Source: Fidelibacterota bacterium (GTDB lineage Bacteria; Fidelibacterota; UBA8477; JABMPR01). From it: DNA of 64,000 bases. Position numbers and translations under genes: made by a program. The DNA is taken from the NCBI GenBank assembly GCA_021734255.1, contig JAIPJM010000001.1, positions 124,001-188,000 on the forward strand, given 5' to 3'. Positions 39,846 to 49,833 of this stretch are shown here, in pieces; position 1 is the first letter of the stretch, and each line of letters begins with the position of its first letter. The notes below the pieces were generated by a model that worked only from the letters and a program-made list of their open reading frames with translations, had not been told where the DNA came from and did no database searches.

Positions 39846-40337
39846 ATGGAAAAACTAGACACGATGTACCAGCAACTTGATGAACAGATCACGTCTTTCA
39901 TGAGGAGCTATGGGATCACGTTTTTACGGATCAGCCTGGGCATCATCTTTTTCTGGTTTGGCTTTTTGAAATTCTTCCCGGGCTTGAGTCCGGCTGATCA
40001 GATCGCCACCCAAACCATCACCACGCTGACCTTTGGTCTCATTCAGCCCGATGTGTCCATCATCATTCTGGCTGCCTGGGAAACCTTGATCGGCCTGGGC
40101 TTGATCCTGGGCAAGTACCTGAGAGTTATCCTGTTCCTCTTGTTTGCCCAAATGCTGGGGACCATGACCCCTTTGATCCTGTTTCCAGCAGAGACCTTTA
40201 CCCGCTTTCCTTATGCACCCACGCTGGAAGGTCAGTACATCATCAAGAACCTGATCTTGATCAGTGCTGGACTGGTAGTCGGTGCCACAGTCAGAGGCGG
40301 CCGCATTACTGAATCCAGGACTGCAGTCGAAGAATAA
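39846..40337 (+). CDS. DoxX-like / YkgB-like membrane protein
   Basis: TM protein with LRISLGIIFFWFGFLKFFPGLSPA. Confidence 0.65.
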   Translation: MEKLDTMYQQLDEQITSFMRSYGITFLRISLGIIFFWFGFLKFFPGLSPADQIATQTITTLTFGLIQPDVSIIILAAWETLIGLGLILGKYLRVILFLLFAQMLGTMTPLILFPAETFTRFPYAPTLEGQYIIKNLILISAGLVVGATVRGGRITESRTAVEE

Positions 40338-40609
40338 CGCGTAGCTGAAACCCCTCGCAAAGCCCCGGAGACGCAGAGAGAGAAGCAAGAAGAGGCAGCG
40401 CCGTCTTTCTGAGGAGTCCGAGCCAGAATGGCGGGACGAGCGAAGAATCTCGGACAGTAGCCTGTTGGTAAAATCCTGAAACATTAAAGCTATATGTCAA
40501 TGAATGATAATCAGAGATCGCGTTACTTCGACGTCGCTCGGCACAGGCTTCATTGCATTCCTCGCCCGTCTGCTCCACCCGCCGCCGTTGGCCACCGTCA
40601 CATGCGGGG

Positions 40610-40649
40610 TTCCGGGGTTCAGCTTCGCCGGGCAGGCAAAGACGGTAAC
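40610..40649. repeat. Dispersed GC-rich repeat (reverse orientation)
   Basis: TTCCGGGGTTCAGCTTCGCCGGGCAGGCAAAGACGGTAAC is the near reverse complement of the 49535-49574 copy. Confidence 0.7.
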
Positions 40650-40751
40650 GGATTTCTGCTCATTATGGCTTCGTATCCAGGGTCGATAATGCTAGTTTAT
40701 CAGGCGTTTAACTACCCGGAAAGAAAAGTTTTAGACTGAAAGGAATAAAAA

Positions 40752-42839
40752 ATGAAACAGAGTTTAATGCTGGTAAGCGTTCTATTGTTGATTGGATGTC
40801 TACCCCTGCAACAGGCCATGGACACAGCGCCAGCTGGCGAAATGACGGACAACCCCTTTATCCACGGATTCAATGAGATCATTCCCTTCGCAGAGGTCAG
40901 GGCTGAGGATATTCCTGAAGCAACCGATCTCACCCTGGAAAAAGCCCAGGGCATGCTGGATGATATTATTGCCATCAAGGATGGTGATCACACCTTTGCG
41001 AACACCATCGTCGCCATTGACGACATTAGCTATGAACTGGCCAAGGTCTGGTACCCGGTCTACCTCATGGGCTCTGTTCACCCGGAAGAAGCGGTCAGGA
41101 ATAATGCAGATTCTGCTGTCCTGAAGTTCTCGGCCTGGGAAACCGACTTTAGTCTAAATGAAGACCTGTTCAACGCCGTCGAGACATTTGCCACAACCGA
41201 AGCAGCAAAAGTACTCACCGGCGAAGACAAGGTCCTTTTTGATGACACCTATGAAGGGTTCCTGCGTCAGGGTTTTGGTCTCCCCAAAGAGAAGCGGGAC
41301 GAGATCAAAAAGGTCCGCAACGAACTGAGCAAGATCGGTCAGGATTTCAGTAACAATATTTCCAACTACACGGATACCCTGGTGGTTACCGAAGCTCAGA
41401 TGGACGGGACACCGCAGTGGTATAAAGACGCCTATCGTCATGGAGACGTATACAAGATCGACATCTCTTACCCGGCGCGACGGACCTTCATGCAGCTGTC
41501 CACCGATGCAGACGCCCGCAAGGCACTGAGTGAAAAGTTTCTGAACCGCGCTGCTGACTCCAATGTGGAGCTTATTCCCACGATGGTAGAAACCCGCCAC
41601 AAACTGGCCCGTATCTTGGGCTATGATTCTTATGCTGATTATCTGCTGGAGGAAAGGATGCCCAAGAATCCAGAGACGGTCTGGACATTCGAAAAAGAAT
41701 TGAACGCGGCCCTGAAAGAGAAACTCATGGCAGAGAAACAGGAATTGCTGGAGCTAAAGTCAAGATTATCAGGTAAAAAAGAAAAAGAGGTCAATTACTG
41801 GGAACTCCACTTCCTGGAGAACATCGTCGGTGAGGAAAAGTATAGCCTGAACGAAGAAGAAATTGCCGAGTATTTCGAATTGACAGCTGTCCGTGATGGC
41901 TTTTTCGCCATTACCCAGAAGGTGTTTGGTTTGAACTTTAAACAGATCGAGAACCCCAGTGTCTGGCACGAGGATGTCACCATGTATGAGGTCTTCGATT
42001 CAGCATCAGGTAAACGCCTGGGATATTTCTACCTGGATCTTTTTCCACGGGAGAATAAATACAACCACGCCGCCCATTTTGGCATCAATAAAGGCAAGCA
42101 GACCAAAGATGGTTACCAGTATCCCGTTGCCAGTCTGGTCTGTAATTTCACCAAACCAGAGGGTGATAAACCATCTCTGTTAAAGCACAAATCAGAAGTT
42201 GCCACTTTCTTCCATGAGTTCGGTCACCTGATCCATGGCATGGTCACTACGGCTAAATATTTTGCCCACTCCGGCACCAGTGTGGACCGCGATTTCGTGG
42301 AAGCGCCATCACAGATCTTTGAGAACTGGGTCTGGGACAAGGAATCCCTGCAGATCTTCGCCAAACATTATGAGACCGGCGAGGCGATCCCGGACGCGCT
42401 CCTGGAAAGTATGTTGGCAGCCAAGAATATGACCAGTGGTGGTGATATGGCTTTCCAGGTATTTCTGGGAACCCAGGATCTGACCCTGTATGACACCTGG
42501 GGTAAAGAGGATACTGGCGAGAGCCTGCTGGAAATGTCACGCCGGGTTCATAAGGACATTCTGTACTGGAATGAAACCCCGAATACGGCCCGGATTGCAT
42601 CGTTCGGTCACCTGAATGGTTACGCTGCCAGTTACTATGGTTATGCCTGGGCGGAGGTCTTTGCCCAGGATATGTTCTCCGTCTTTGAACGGGATGGTGT
42701 GCTGAATCCAGAGGTCGGTATGCGTTTCCGGAACGACGTGCTGGCTCCTGGCGGCAGTAAAGAAGCCCTGGACCTGGTGGAAGGCTTCCTGGGTAGGAAA
42801 TCCAATAACGAGGCGTTTAAGAGAAGTCTGGGCTTGTAA
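40752..42839 (+). CDS. M3 family metallopeptidase, lipoprotein
   Basis: Lipobox LLLIGC; zinc motif ATFFHEFGHLIHGM. Confidence 0.92.
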   Translation: MKQSLMLVSVLLLIGCLPLQQAMDTAPAGEMTDNPFIHGFNEIIPFAEVRAEDIPEATDLTLEKAQGMLDDIIAIKDGDHTFANTIVAIDDISYELAKVWYPVYLMGSVHPEEAVRNNADSAVLKFSAWETDFSLNEDLFNAVETFATTEAAKVLTGEDKVLFDDTYEGFLRQGFGLPKEKRDEIKKVRNELSKIGQDFSNNISNYTDTLVVTEAQMDGTPQWYKDAYRHGDVYKIDISYPARRTFMQLSTDADARKALSEKFLNRAADSNVELIPTMVETRHKLARILGYDSYADYLLEERMPKNPETVWTFEKELNAALKEKLMAEKQELLELKSRLSGKKEKEVNYWELHFLENIVGEEKYSLNEEEIAEYFELTAVRDGFFAITQKVFGLNFKQIENPSVWHEDVTMYEVFDSASGKRLGYFYLDLFPRENKYNHAAHFGINKGKQTKDGYQYPVASLVCNFTKPEGDKPSLLKHKSEVATFFHEFGHLIHGMVTTAKYFAHSGTSVDRDFVEAPSQIFENWVWDKESLQIFAKHYETGEAIPDALLESMLAAKNMTSGGDMAFQVFLGTQDLTLYDTWGKEDTGESLLEMSRRVHKDILYWNETPNTARIASFGHLNGYAASYYGYAWAEVFAQDMFSVFERDGVLNPEVGMRFRNDVLAPGGSKEALDLVEGFLGRKSNNEAFKRSLGL

Positions 42840-42862
42840 CCACATACGCCAAACCCAGTTTT

Positions 42863-42901
42863 GTCATCCCGAGCGGAGTCGAGGGATCTGGACCGCTAGC
42901 C
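42863..42901. repeat. GTCATCCCGAGCGGAGTCGAGGGATCT repeat
   Basis: Matches 50888-50926 over 39 nt with few differences. Confidence 0.75.
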
Positions 42902-43090
42902 ATGATATTGTCGTATGAGTTACCGAGTTTTTGAGTTTAACGGTGGGTTTTGTCGTACGACAGTAGAGGATTTAGACACACCAGTGTTTGAGGGTGAAGC
43001 CACCCCCTCTGTCCTTCGGACATCTCCCCCAAGGGAGAACTACTCCAAAAGAAGGGTCGTTGCCAGACGTACATTAATGGACAAGAAAAC

Positions 43091-43507
43091 ATGAATACTA
43101 AATCATTAGAAAAATATGAAAAAGAGTATGTCGTTCAGGCCTCTGATATCGATATGCTCGGACATGTAAATAACGTTGTGTATGTACAATGGGTTCAGGA
43201 TATCGCGACTGAAGCATGGAATGCCACAGCCACACCTGAGCAAAGGGAAAAGCTGTTCTGGGTGGTTGCCAAACATGAGATCGAATACCGCAGACCTGCC
43301 TTTGAGAATGAGGTATTAGTGATTCGTACCTGGGTAGGACGAGCAGGGGAAAAACTGTTCACACGGTTTACCGATGTGGTCCGGAAAAAAGATGGTAAGC
43401 TGATCGTAAAGGCACTGACCCACTGGGCGCCTATCGACGCCCAGACCCTGCGCCCCATCAAACCCGGTGATGATGTCTATGAGTTGTTTTCTGCACTGAT
43501 GGAGTAA
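43091..43507 (+). CDS. Acyl-CoA thioesterase (hotdog fold)
   Basis: DIDMLGHVNNVVYVQWVQD...EIEYRRPAFENEVLVIRTWV. Confidence 0.88.
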   Translation: MNTKSLEKYEKEYVVQASDIDMLGHVNNVVYVQWVQDIATEAWNATATPEQREKLFWVVAKHEIEYRRPAFENEVLVIRTWVGRAGEKLFTRFTDVVRKKDGKLIVKALTHWAPIDAQTLRPIKPGDDVYELFSALME

Positions 43508-43568
43508 AATTAGCGGTTATCGCGTTTTGAGTTGCCAGTTGTTGAGTTTTATGGTGAACGATCAAGGC

Positions 43569-43631
43569 CACAGATGAAACACAGATAAGCCTGGTGGTAG
43601 CCTTTAATAACATCTGTGTGTATCTGTGGCA
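43569..43631. repeat. CCACAGATGAAACACAGAT...ATCTGTGTGTATCTGTGGC inverted-repeat element
   Basis: Imperfect palindrome; related inverted copy at 22424-22490. Confidence 0.65.
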
Positions 43632-43684
43632 AAGAGAAAAAACGAACGACTCATGCATGTTCTTCTAGAAGAGGACAATCATCA

Positions 43685-44044
43685 ATGACACCAAAAGAAC
43701 TGATCGAAAAGTGGGTGGACGCATTCAACCGCGGCGATGCAGATGACGTCGCTGCTTTTTATGCTGAGAACGCCATCAATCATCAGGTGGCGGAGACGCC
43801 AGTGGAAGGAAAGACCGCCATCCGCAACATGTTCGCCCACGAGTTTGCCCAGGCTGATATGATCTGCATCATTGAAAACCTTTTTGAAGATGGCGAGTGG
43901 GTCATTCTGGAGTGGAAGGACCCTCTGGGTCTCAGGGGCTGTGGCTTTTTCAAGATACAGAACGAACAGATTGTTTTTCAGCGTGGTTACTGGGACAAGC
44001 TATCCTTTTTGCGTATGCATAAGCTTCCGATCCCAGGCAATTAA
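43685..44044 (+). CDS. SnoaL/NTF2-like protein
   Basis: WVDAFNRGDADDVAAFYAENAINHQVAETPVEGKTAIRNMF. Confidence 0.85.
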   Translation: MTPKELIEKWVDAFNRGDADDVAAFYAENAINHQVAETPVEGKTAIRNMFAHEFAQADMICIIENLFEDGEWVILEWKDPLGLRGCGFFKIQNEQIVFQRGYWDKLSFLRMHKLPIPGN

Positions 44045-44056
44045 AGGGGTTACACC

Positions 44057-44494
44057 ATGGTGAATATGGAGTCCGTCTTTATCGCACAGAAACCGGATGT
44101 GATCTGGGAATTCCTGGAGGATGTCAGAAACGATGTCGTCTGGAGGCAGGGCATTACAAAAGCTGAGTGGACATCCAAACCTCCTTACGGGGCAGGATCC
44201 ACAGGCGAACACACCCACAAACAGGTGGGACGCTTGAAATGGGTCATCACCCAATATGAGCCGGGCAACAGTTTTGAGTTCAAACATATAGAGGGAGCCC
44301 TGGCAGGCTCGACGGCCTTCTTTCGGGTACAGCCGGAGAATGGCGGTAGCCGCGTTGATTTTCAGGCAACCTTCACTGGGCCGCTCAAGTTTCGTTTTAT
44401 GCTGATCTTCATGGGGGGAATGATGCGCAAGAGCATGAAGACGGATCTTCAAACCCTCAAGAACCACCTGGAAAAGGAGTCACACCATGAATAA
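44057..44494 (+). CDS. SRPBCC family protein
   Basis: START-like length and pattern (IAQKPDVIWEFLEDVRND...). Confidence 0.7.
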   Translation: MVNMESVFIAQKPDVIWEFLEDVRNDVVWRQGITKAEWTSKPPYGAGSTGEHTHKQVGRLKWVITQYEPGNSFEFKHIEGALAGSTAFFRVQPENGGSRVDFQATFTGPLKFRFMLIFMGGMMRKSMKTDLQTLKNHLEKESHHE

Positions 44495-44834
44495 ACATAA
44501 ACTGTTCCTGCTCAACCCTGGTTTCCATGATGGCAATGAGGGTCCTTATTTTTGCCCACACAATGCCGCCATGGAAGGCTTGCTGAAATATGTCCCTGAA
44601 TTGAAAGACCAACTGGAGATTGTGTATGTGGATTTTGTGCGCCCCAGACCACCGATCGTTGAAACCCTGGGTGAAGAGAATCAGGACTCGCCGGTCCTGG
44701 TTCTGGATGAGGGTACCACACCACCAGACAACGCCAGACTGAGCGACGAGACTGGTCGGGCTTTCTTTCTGGGAGAGGATGAGATATTCGATTTTCTCCA
44801 TCAGCACTTTGGAATAATGAAGCCGCACGAGTAG
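44487..44834 (+). CDS. DUF3088 family protein
   Basis: KLFLLNPGFHDGNEGPYFCPHNAAMEGLLKY. Confidence 0.7.
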   Translation: MNKHKLFLLNPGFHDGNEGPYFCPHNAAMEGLLKYVPELKDQLEIVYVDFVRPRPPIVETLGEENQDSPVLVLDEGTTPPDNARLSDETGRAFFLGEDEIFDFLHQHFGIMKPHE

Positions 44835-44892
44835 TTAAAAAGGCAAAATTAAAAGTTACGGTCTTTGCGTGGGGTATAATCAAGGAGAAAAA

Positions 44893-45723
44893 ATGATCAA
44901 TAAAATAACGGATAAAACACACTTGAATAATGGGGTAGACATGCCCTGGCTGGGATTTGGTGTTTTTCAGATAAAGGATGGCCAGCCGGTAGAGCAGGCC
45001 GTGAAGACCGCCCTGGGTGTGGGATATCGGAGTATTGACACAGCGGCCGTATACAAAAACGAACGCGGCGTTGGCAAGGCTATCCGGGAGAGTGGCGTTT
45101 CCCGAGATGAAATATTCCTCACCACCAAGCTATGGAATGAGGACCAGCGCCAGCATCGGGTACAGGCAGCCTTTGACGAAAGCCTAAAGCGACTGGGGGT
45201 AGATTATGTGGACCTCTATCTGGTGCACTGGCCAGTGAAAGACCATTACCAGAACACCTGGCCTGAGATGGAGCAGATCTATAACAGTGGGCGAGCAAAG
45301 GCTATCGGCGTGAGTAATTTCATGGTCCATCACCTGGATGATATTCTACCTGGCTGTGACGTTGTGCCGGCTACCAACCAGATCGAGTTTCACCCTCACC
45401 TTGTCCAACCGGAGCTGCTAGAACATTGTGAAAAGTACGATATTCGCGTGGAAGCCTGGAGCCCTTTGATGAAGGGTGAGGTTGTTAATATCTCGGTTAT
45501 CCAGGGCCTGGCTGAGAAGTATGGTAAAACGCCGGCTCAGATCACCCTGCGCTGGGATGTACAGCATGGGGTTGTCACCATTCCCAAATCAGAACTTGCG
45601 GAGCGCATTGCAGAGAATGCCGGGATCTTTGACTTTGAACTAGACCAGGAAGACATGGGTCTGCTAGACAGACTGGATCAGGGTAAGCGGATCGGTCCCG
45701 ACCCGGACAACTTTAACTTTTGA
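44893..45723 (+). CDS. Aldo/keto reductase (2,5-DKG reductase type)
   Basis: GFGVFQIKDG, SIDTAAVYKNERGVG, DLYLVHWPVKD, IGVSNF. Confidence 0.92.
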   Translation: MINKITDKTHLNNGVDMPWLGFGVFQIKDGQPVEQAVKTALGVGYRSIDTAAVYKNERGVGKAIRESGVSRDEIFLTTKLWNEDQRQHRVQAAFDESLKRLGVDYVDLYLVHWPVKDHYQNTWPEMEQIYNSGRAKAIGVSNFMVHHLDDILPGCDVVPATNQIEFHPHLVQPELLEHCEKYDIRVEAWSPLMKGEVVNISVIQGLAEKYGKTPAQITLRWDVQHGVVTIPKSELAERIAENAGIFDFELDQEDMGLLDRLDQGKRIGPDPDNFNF

Positions 45724-45759
45724 TCTTTTATAAACAGACACAGACAGAGGAATTATAAA

Positions 45760-46722
45760 ATGAAGCAGCACAAACTTGGACACAGCGACATAGAGATATC
45801 CAGCGTGGGTTTGGGCTGTATGGGACTCTCTGAGTTTTATGGCGAACCGGCAGAAGAATCTGAAGCCATACGACTCCTCCACCAGGCTCTGGACCGAGGG
45901 GTCACCCATTTTGACACGGCAGAAATGTATGGGGTGGGTCGCAACGAATCATTGTTGGGCAAAGCCTTTGCCGGACACAGGGATGAGATCACCCTGGCCA
46001 CCAAGTTCGGCCCCCAGCGCAACTGGGACACCGGTGCTTTCCTGGGGGTGGATGGATCGCCGGAAAATGTGCAGAAGTCCTGCGAGGGTAGCTTAAAGCG
46101 GCTGGGTGCAGAGACCATCGATCTGTATTATCTCCATCGCGTGGACCCCAAGGTTCCCATTGAAGACACGGTTGGGGCTATGTCTCAACTGGTAGAGGCC
46201 GGCAAGGTTCGTTATCTGGGCTTATCTGAAGCAGAGCCGGATATCATTCGTCGCGCCATGGAGGTTCATCCAATTTCTGCCCTACAGACCGAATATTCAT
46301 TGTGGAGTCGTGAACCGGAGAAAGAGATCCTGGGAACCTGTCAGGAATTGGGTATCACCTTTGTGGCTTACAGTCCCCTGGGGCGTGGTTTTCTCACAGG
46401 ACAATTCAAGACCTTCGACGACCTGGCTGAGGATGACTGGCGCCGGAACAACCCGCGCTTTCAGGGTGAGAATTTTGAGAAGAACCTGAAGCTGGTGGAG
46501 GGGATCACTGCCATTGCACAGGACAAGGGTGTGACGCCGGCCCAATTAGCCCTGGCCTGGGTCCTGGCCCAGGGTGAGGATATTGTAGCCATCCCAGGCA
46601 CCAAGCGGCTGAAATATCTGGAACAGAATGTAGGCGCACTGGATGTTGCTTTCACAGAAGATGATCTGTCCAGGATCGATGCTGCTTTTCCAATGGACGC
46701 AGCAGCCGGAACGCGCTATTGA
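45760..46722 (+). CDS. Aldo/keto reductase
   Basis: [54 protein letters not shown]. Confidence 0.93.
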   Translation: MKQHKLGHSDIEISSVGLGCMGLSEFYGEPAEESEAIRLLHQALDRGVTHFDTAEMYGVGRNESLLGKAFAGHRDEITLATKFGPQRNWDTGAFLGVDGSPENVQKSCEGSLKRLGAETIDLYYLHRVDPKVPIEDTVGAMSQLVEAGKVRYLGLSEAEPDIIRRAMEVHPISALQTEYSLWSREPEKEILGTCQELGITFVAYSPLGRGFLTGQFKTFDDLAEDDWRRNNPRFQGENFEKNLKLVEGITAIAQDKGVTPAQLALAWVLAQGEDIVAIPGTKRLKYLEQNVGALDVAFTEDDLSRIDAAFPMDAAAGTRY

Positions 46723-46772
46723 CGTAGCCCGTCATTAGGCGTCACGCTGTTAAATGAGACCCTAATAAAGGA

Positions 46773-47483
46773 GTGAATATGATACCCAATACGAAACCCG
46801 CAATGATTCCCGAAATCTCATTGCGCAGCGCTGCACTTATCACAGGGTTTTCCCTGTTGTTAATGGCCATTCTGGCACCTATTGCCAATTTTGCCATACT
46901 GGAAAGTCTTATTATCCCAGGTGATGCGCTTACCACAGTTAGCAACATCGAAGGCGCACAGGGCCAATTTCGTATGGCGATCTTCCTTTTTCTCCTGGTT
47001 GCCATTCTCGATATCATTGTCGCCTGGGCCTTGTTCGTTTTGCTCAAGCCGGTGAATCGTGAGTGGTCGCTTCTGGCTGCCTGGTTCCGTTTGATCTATT
47101 CAGGTGTTCTTGTGATCAGCCTGGGTAATCACATGAATGTATTATCACTCCTGGGTGATGATTCTGCCATGGGTCAGATCATGCTTTTTCTGGCAGCCTT
47201 CAATAATGAGTGGGCGCTGGGCCTGATCATTTTCGGGTTTCATCTTCTTCTGGTCGGCTACCTGGCGTTCAGGTCAGGATATATCAATCGCTGGTTGGGT
47301 ATCCTGGTGTTTATTGCTGGCCTGGGTTATGTCATCGATGGCCTGGGGGCTGTTCTTTTCGCCAACTACGATCTGAATCTGGCCATGTTCACTTTTGTCG
47401 GTGAAGTGCTCCTGATCTTCTGGTGTCTATGGAAAGGGTTTAAGGGTCTGGAGCTTAAGGAAAAAGTGGCGAGCAATCTTTGA
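46773..47483 (+). CDS. DUF4386 family membrane protein
   Basis: Multi-TM ORF with DUF4386-like architecture. Confidence 0.75.
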   Translation: MNMIPNTKPAMIPEISLRSAALITGFSLLLMAILAPIANFAILESLIIPGDALTTVSNIEGAQGQFRMAIFLFLLVAILDIIVAWALFVLLKPVNREWSLLAAWFRLIYSGVLVISLGNHMNVLSLLGDDSAMGQIMLFLAAFNNEWALGLIIFGFHLLLVGYLAFRSGYINRWLGILVFIAGLGYVIDGLGAVLFANYDLNLAMFTFVGEVLLIFWCLWKGFKGLELKEKVASNL

Positions 47484-47504
47484 GTACCAGGGCCAGAGAG
47501 TGGG

Positions 47505-47858
47505 GTGACCATGGCTAAACACCGCATATTCAGTACACCCTTCGCCGCGGTCTATCCCCATTATGTGACCAAAGCGGAGAAAAAGGAGCGGACCAAGGCA
47601 GAAGTGGACGAGATCATCTGCTGGCTGACTGGCTATGATCAGGCAGGGTTGGAACGAGTACTTAGCGACAAGATCGATTTCGAGACCTTTTTCGCAGATG
47701 CACCCAAAATGCACCCCAACACCTCGCTGATAACCGGCGTGGTCTGCGGGGTGCGGGTAGAGGAGGTTGAAGACCCCCTGATGCAGAAGATCCGCTTCCT
47801 GGACAAGCTCATCGATGAACTGGCCCGGGGCAAGGCCATGGAGAAGATCCTCCGATGA
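47505..47858 (+). CDS. DUF2200 family protein
   Basis: [37 protein letters not shown]. Confidence 0.85.
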   Translation: MTMAKHRIFSTPFAAVYPHYVTKAEKKERTKAEVDEIICWLTGYDQAGLERVLSDKIDFETFFADAPKMHPNTSLITGVVCGVRVEEVEDPLMQKIRFLDKLIDELARGKAMEKILR

Positions 47859-47883
47859 GTGCAGCAAGTATGAGGGAGTGAAC

Positions 47884-48783
47884 ATGCAAAGTTGGCAATC
47901 CAGAGTCATCGAAACCTACTTTAGAATCCGCCGTCTCATGAAGAGCAGACCGGACCATTTGGATGTAGCAATATCTCGGGCCGATAATGAAGCCCTGTCT
48001 TCCTATTTCAAATCAAAGATCCCATTTGAAAGTGAACCGGTCATGATTGACGAGACTCCAGCTGAGTGGATCATTCCAGCCGGGGTTTCGACAGAAGCCA
48101 CCATCCTCTTTTTCCATGGTGGTGCCTACAACAGTGGATCCATCCACACCCATCGTTCGTTGGTGGTCAACATTGCCCATGCTTCTAATGCCCGCGGGCT
48201 GAACGTCGATTACCGCTTGGCTCCGGAGTATCCTTTTCCAGCCGCCCTGGAAGATGCTCGAGCGGCTTATGACTGGCTGTTGGAGCAGGGGCTTGAGCCT
48301 GGAAAGATCGCCATCGCTGGTGATTCGGCTGGTGGTGGGTTGACCATGGCTCTGCTTTTGGACCTGCGGGATTCTGGAAAACCATTACCCGCGGCGGCCG
48401 TCTGTTTATCTCCCTGGCTGGACCTGACCTGCTCCGGGGATACCTGGACCAGCAATGCCGGAAAAGACCTTTTGTTGGACCCAGGATCCATCCGTGACTC
48501 AGCCCGTGTATATCTGGGAGACATTGATCCGCGGACTCCTCTGGCATCACCCCTCTTCGGCGAGCTGGCGGGTCTTCCGCCCCTCCTGATCCAGGTCGGT
48601 TCCAGTGAATACTTGCTGTCCGACTCGGTCAGTCTGGCTGAAAAAGCACGGGACTCAGGACTGGATGTGACCCTGGAGGTCTATGAAGGCATGCAGCATG
48701 AATGGCATTTCGCGGCCAACATCATGCCGGAAGGCAGAGCGGCTATTGATGCCATCGGAGAATTTATCCAGGCTCAGCTTTAA
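47884..48783 (+). CDS. Alpha/beta hydrolase (HSL-like esterase)
   Basis: FFHGGAYNSGS, DYRLAPEYPFPAALEDA, IAGDSAGGGLTMAL; ORF open from 47815. Confidence 0.92.
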   Translation: MQSWQSRVIETYFRIRRLMKSRPDHLDVAISRADNEALSSYFKSKIPFESEPVMIDETPAEWIIPAGVSTEATILFFHGGAYNSGSIHTHRSLVVNIAHASNARGLNVDYRLAPEYPFPAALEDARAAYDWLLEQGLEPGKIAIAGDSAGGGLTMALLLDLRDSGKPLPAAAVCLSPWLDLTCSGDTWTSNAGKDLLLDPGSIRDSARVYLGDIDPRTPLASPLFGELAGLPPLLIQVGSSEYLLSDSVSLAEKARDSGLDVTLEVYEGMQHEWHFAANIMPEGRAAIDAIGEFIQAQL

Positions 48784-48829
48784 GTCTGTTGGCAGTTTCC
48801 TCTCGCAGAGACGCAACGGTTTGAATTCA

Positions 48830-48880
48830 AAATGCAAAATTAAAAGTGACTGTCTTTGCCTGCCCGGCGAAGCTGCCGGC
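48830..48880. repeat. Dispersed repeat ATGCAAAATTAAAAGTGACTGTCTTTGCCTGCCCGGCGAAGC
   Basis: Near-identical to 49513-49562; partial at 44850 and 40610-40649 (inverted). Confidence 0.75.
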
Positions 48881-48977
48881 GCAGACGCAAGGCTTTTAAA
48901 GGTCGGCCATTTCAAGAGACTTAGCGCCTTGGCGAGAACAAAATTTACATTAATTTAGGTAAACATCTGGAGGAAAA

Positions 48978-49436
48978 TTGATAATCATCAAGGCCGGGAA
49001 GTCCCATACCACGGAGGTTATTCGTTTGGTTTCCAGGCTCCTGTCAGAGTTAAATGGTGAACCATGCGAAGTTGACCCAAAGAAGGCGACCACCTTCATC
49101 GAGCAGGCTTCAGACAGCCACAGATATGCTGTCTTTCTGGCTCTGGATGATCAGGATCAGGCAGTTGGGATAATAAACACGGGGGAAGCCGGGGCCGTAT
49201 ATACAGAAGGCAGTTTTGGGGTGATCCTCGAATTCTACGTTGAACCCGCATACCGTTCGCATGGTCTGGGTCGACAGCTACTGGAGCGGGTAAAACGCAG
49301 GGCCCTGGAAATGGGTTGGACAAGATTAGAGGTTGGCGCCCCCTCCTATCCGGAATGGTCGAGAACAAAAGCATTTTATCAGCGGGAAGGGTTTACGGAA
49401 GTCGGTCCGAAATTGAAATGGCACGCAGAGGATTAA
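48978..49436 (+). CDS. GNAT family N-acetyltransferase
   Basis: FYVEPAYRSHGLGRQLLERVKRRALEMGWTRLEV. Confidence 0.9.
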   Translation: MIIIKAGKSHTTEVIRLVSRLLSELNGEPCEVDPKKATTFIEQASDSHRYAVFLALDDQDQAVGIINTGEAGAVYTEGSFGVILEFYVEPAYRSHGLGRQLLERVKRRALEMGWTRLEVGAPSYPEWSRTKAFYQREGFTEVGPKLKWHAED

Positions 49437-49512
49437 AGATAATCACTATACAAAATCGTATTTCAGAACAGGTAAGTTCCTTTCGTGACGAGAACGCCTA
49501 GCAATATGTGAA

Positions 49513-49660
49513 AATGCAAAATAAAAAATTAAAAGTGACTGTCTTTGCCTGCCCGGCGAAGCGGAACCCCGGAACGGCAGGGTATGAGCGCAGCGTGGAG
49601 CCGGCCTGCCGAGCCGAAGCCTGTCTTCCTGAGCCCGTCGAAGGATAAGACGCAGGCGGG
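49513..49660. repeat. Composite of dispersed intergenic repeats
   Basis: AAAATTAAAAGTGACTGTCTTTGCCTGCCCGGCGAAGC plus GTCTTCCTGAGCCCGTCGAAGGATAAGAC. Confidence 0.7.
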
Positions 49661-49833
49661 CAATCTCGGATCCACGTCAATTGGCAGATTCCCCACGCAA
49701 GGACGCCCGCCTGCGTATAACTCCGTGCGGGCAGGCAGAGGCGCAACGGTTTGAAGGGCAACCAAAACTCTGCGGCTTGGCGCCTTTGCGAGGGAAAAGC
49801 TTATATTAATAGAGGTATACACTGGGGGTAATA

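Noticed and set aside
40494-40739. ORFs of 81 and 61 aa
   Set aside because: Overlap a GC-rich dispersed repeat; no homologous-looking motifs.
49498-49822. ORFs 49498-49761(-), 49529-49822(-), 49545-49754(+)
   Set aside because: Translations of dispersed intergenic repeats in several frames; no coding signature.
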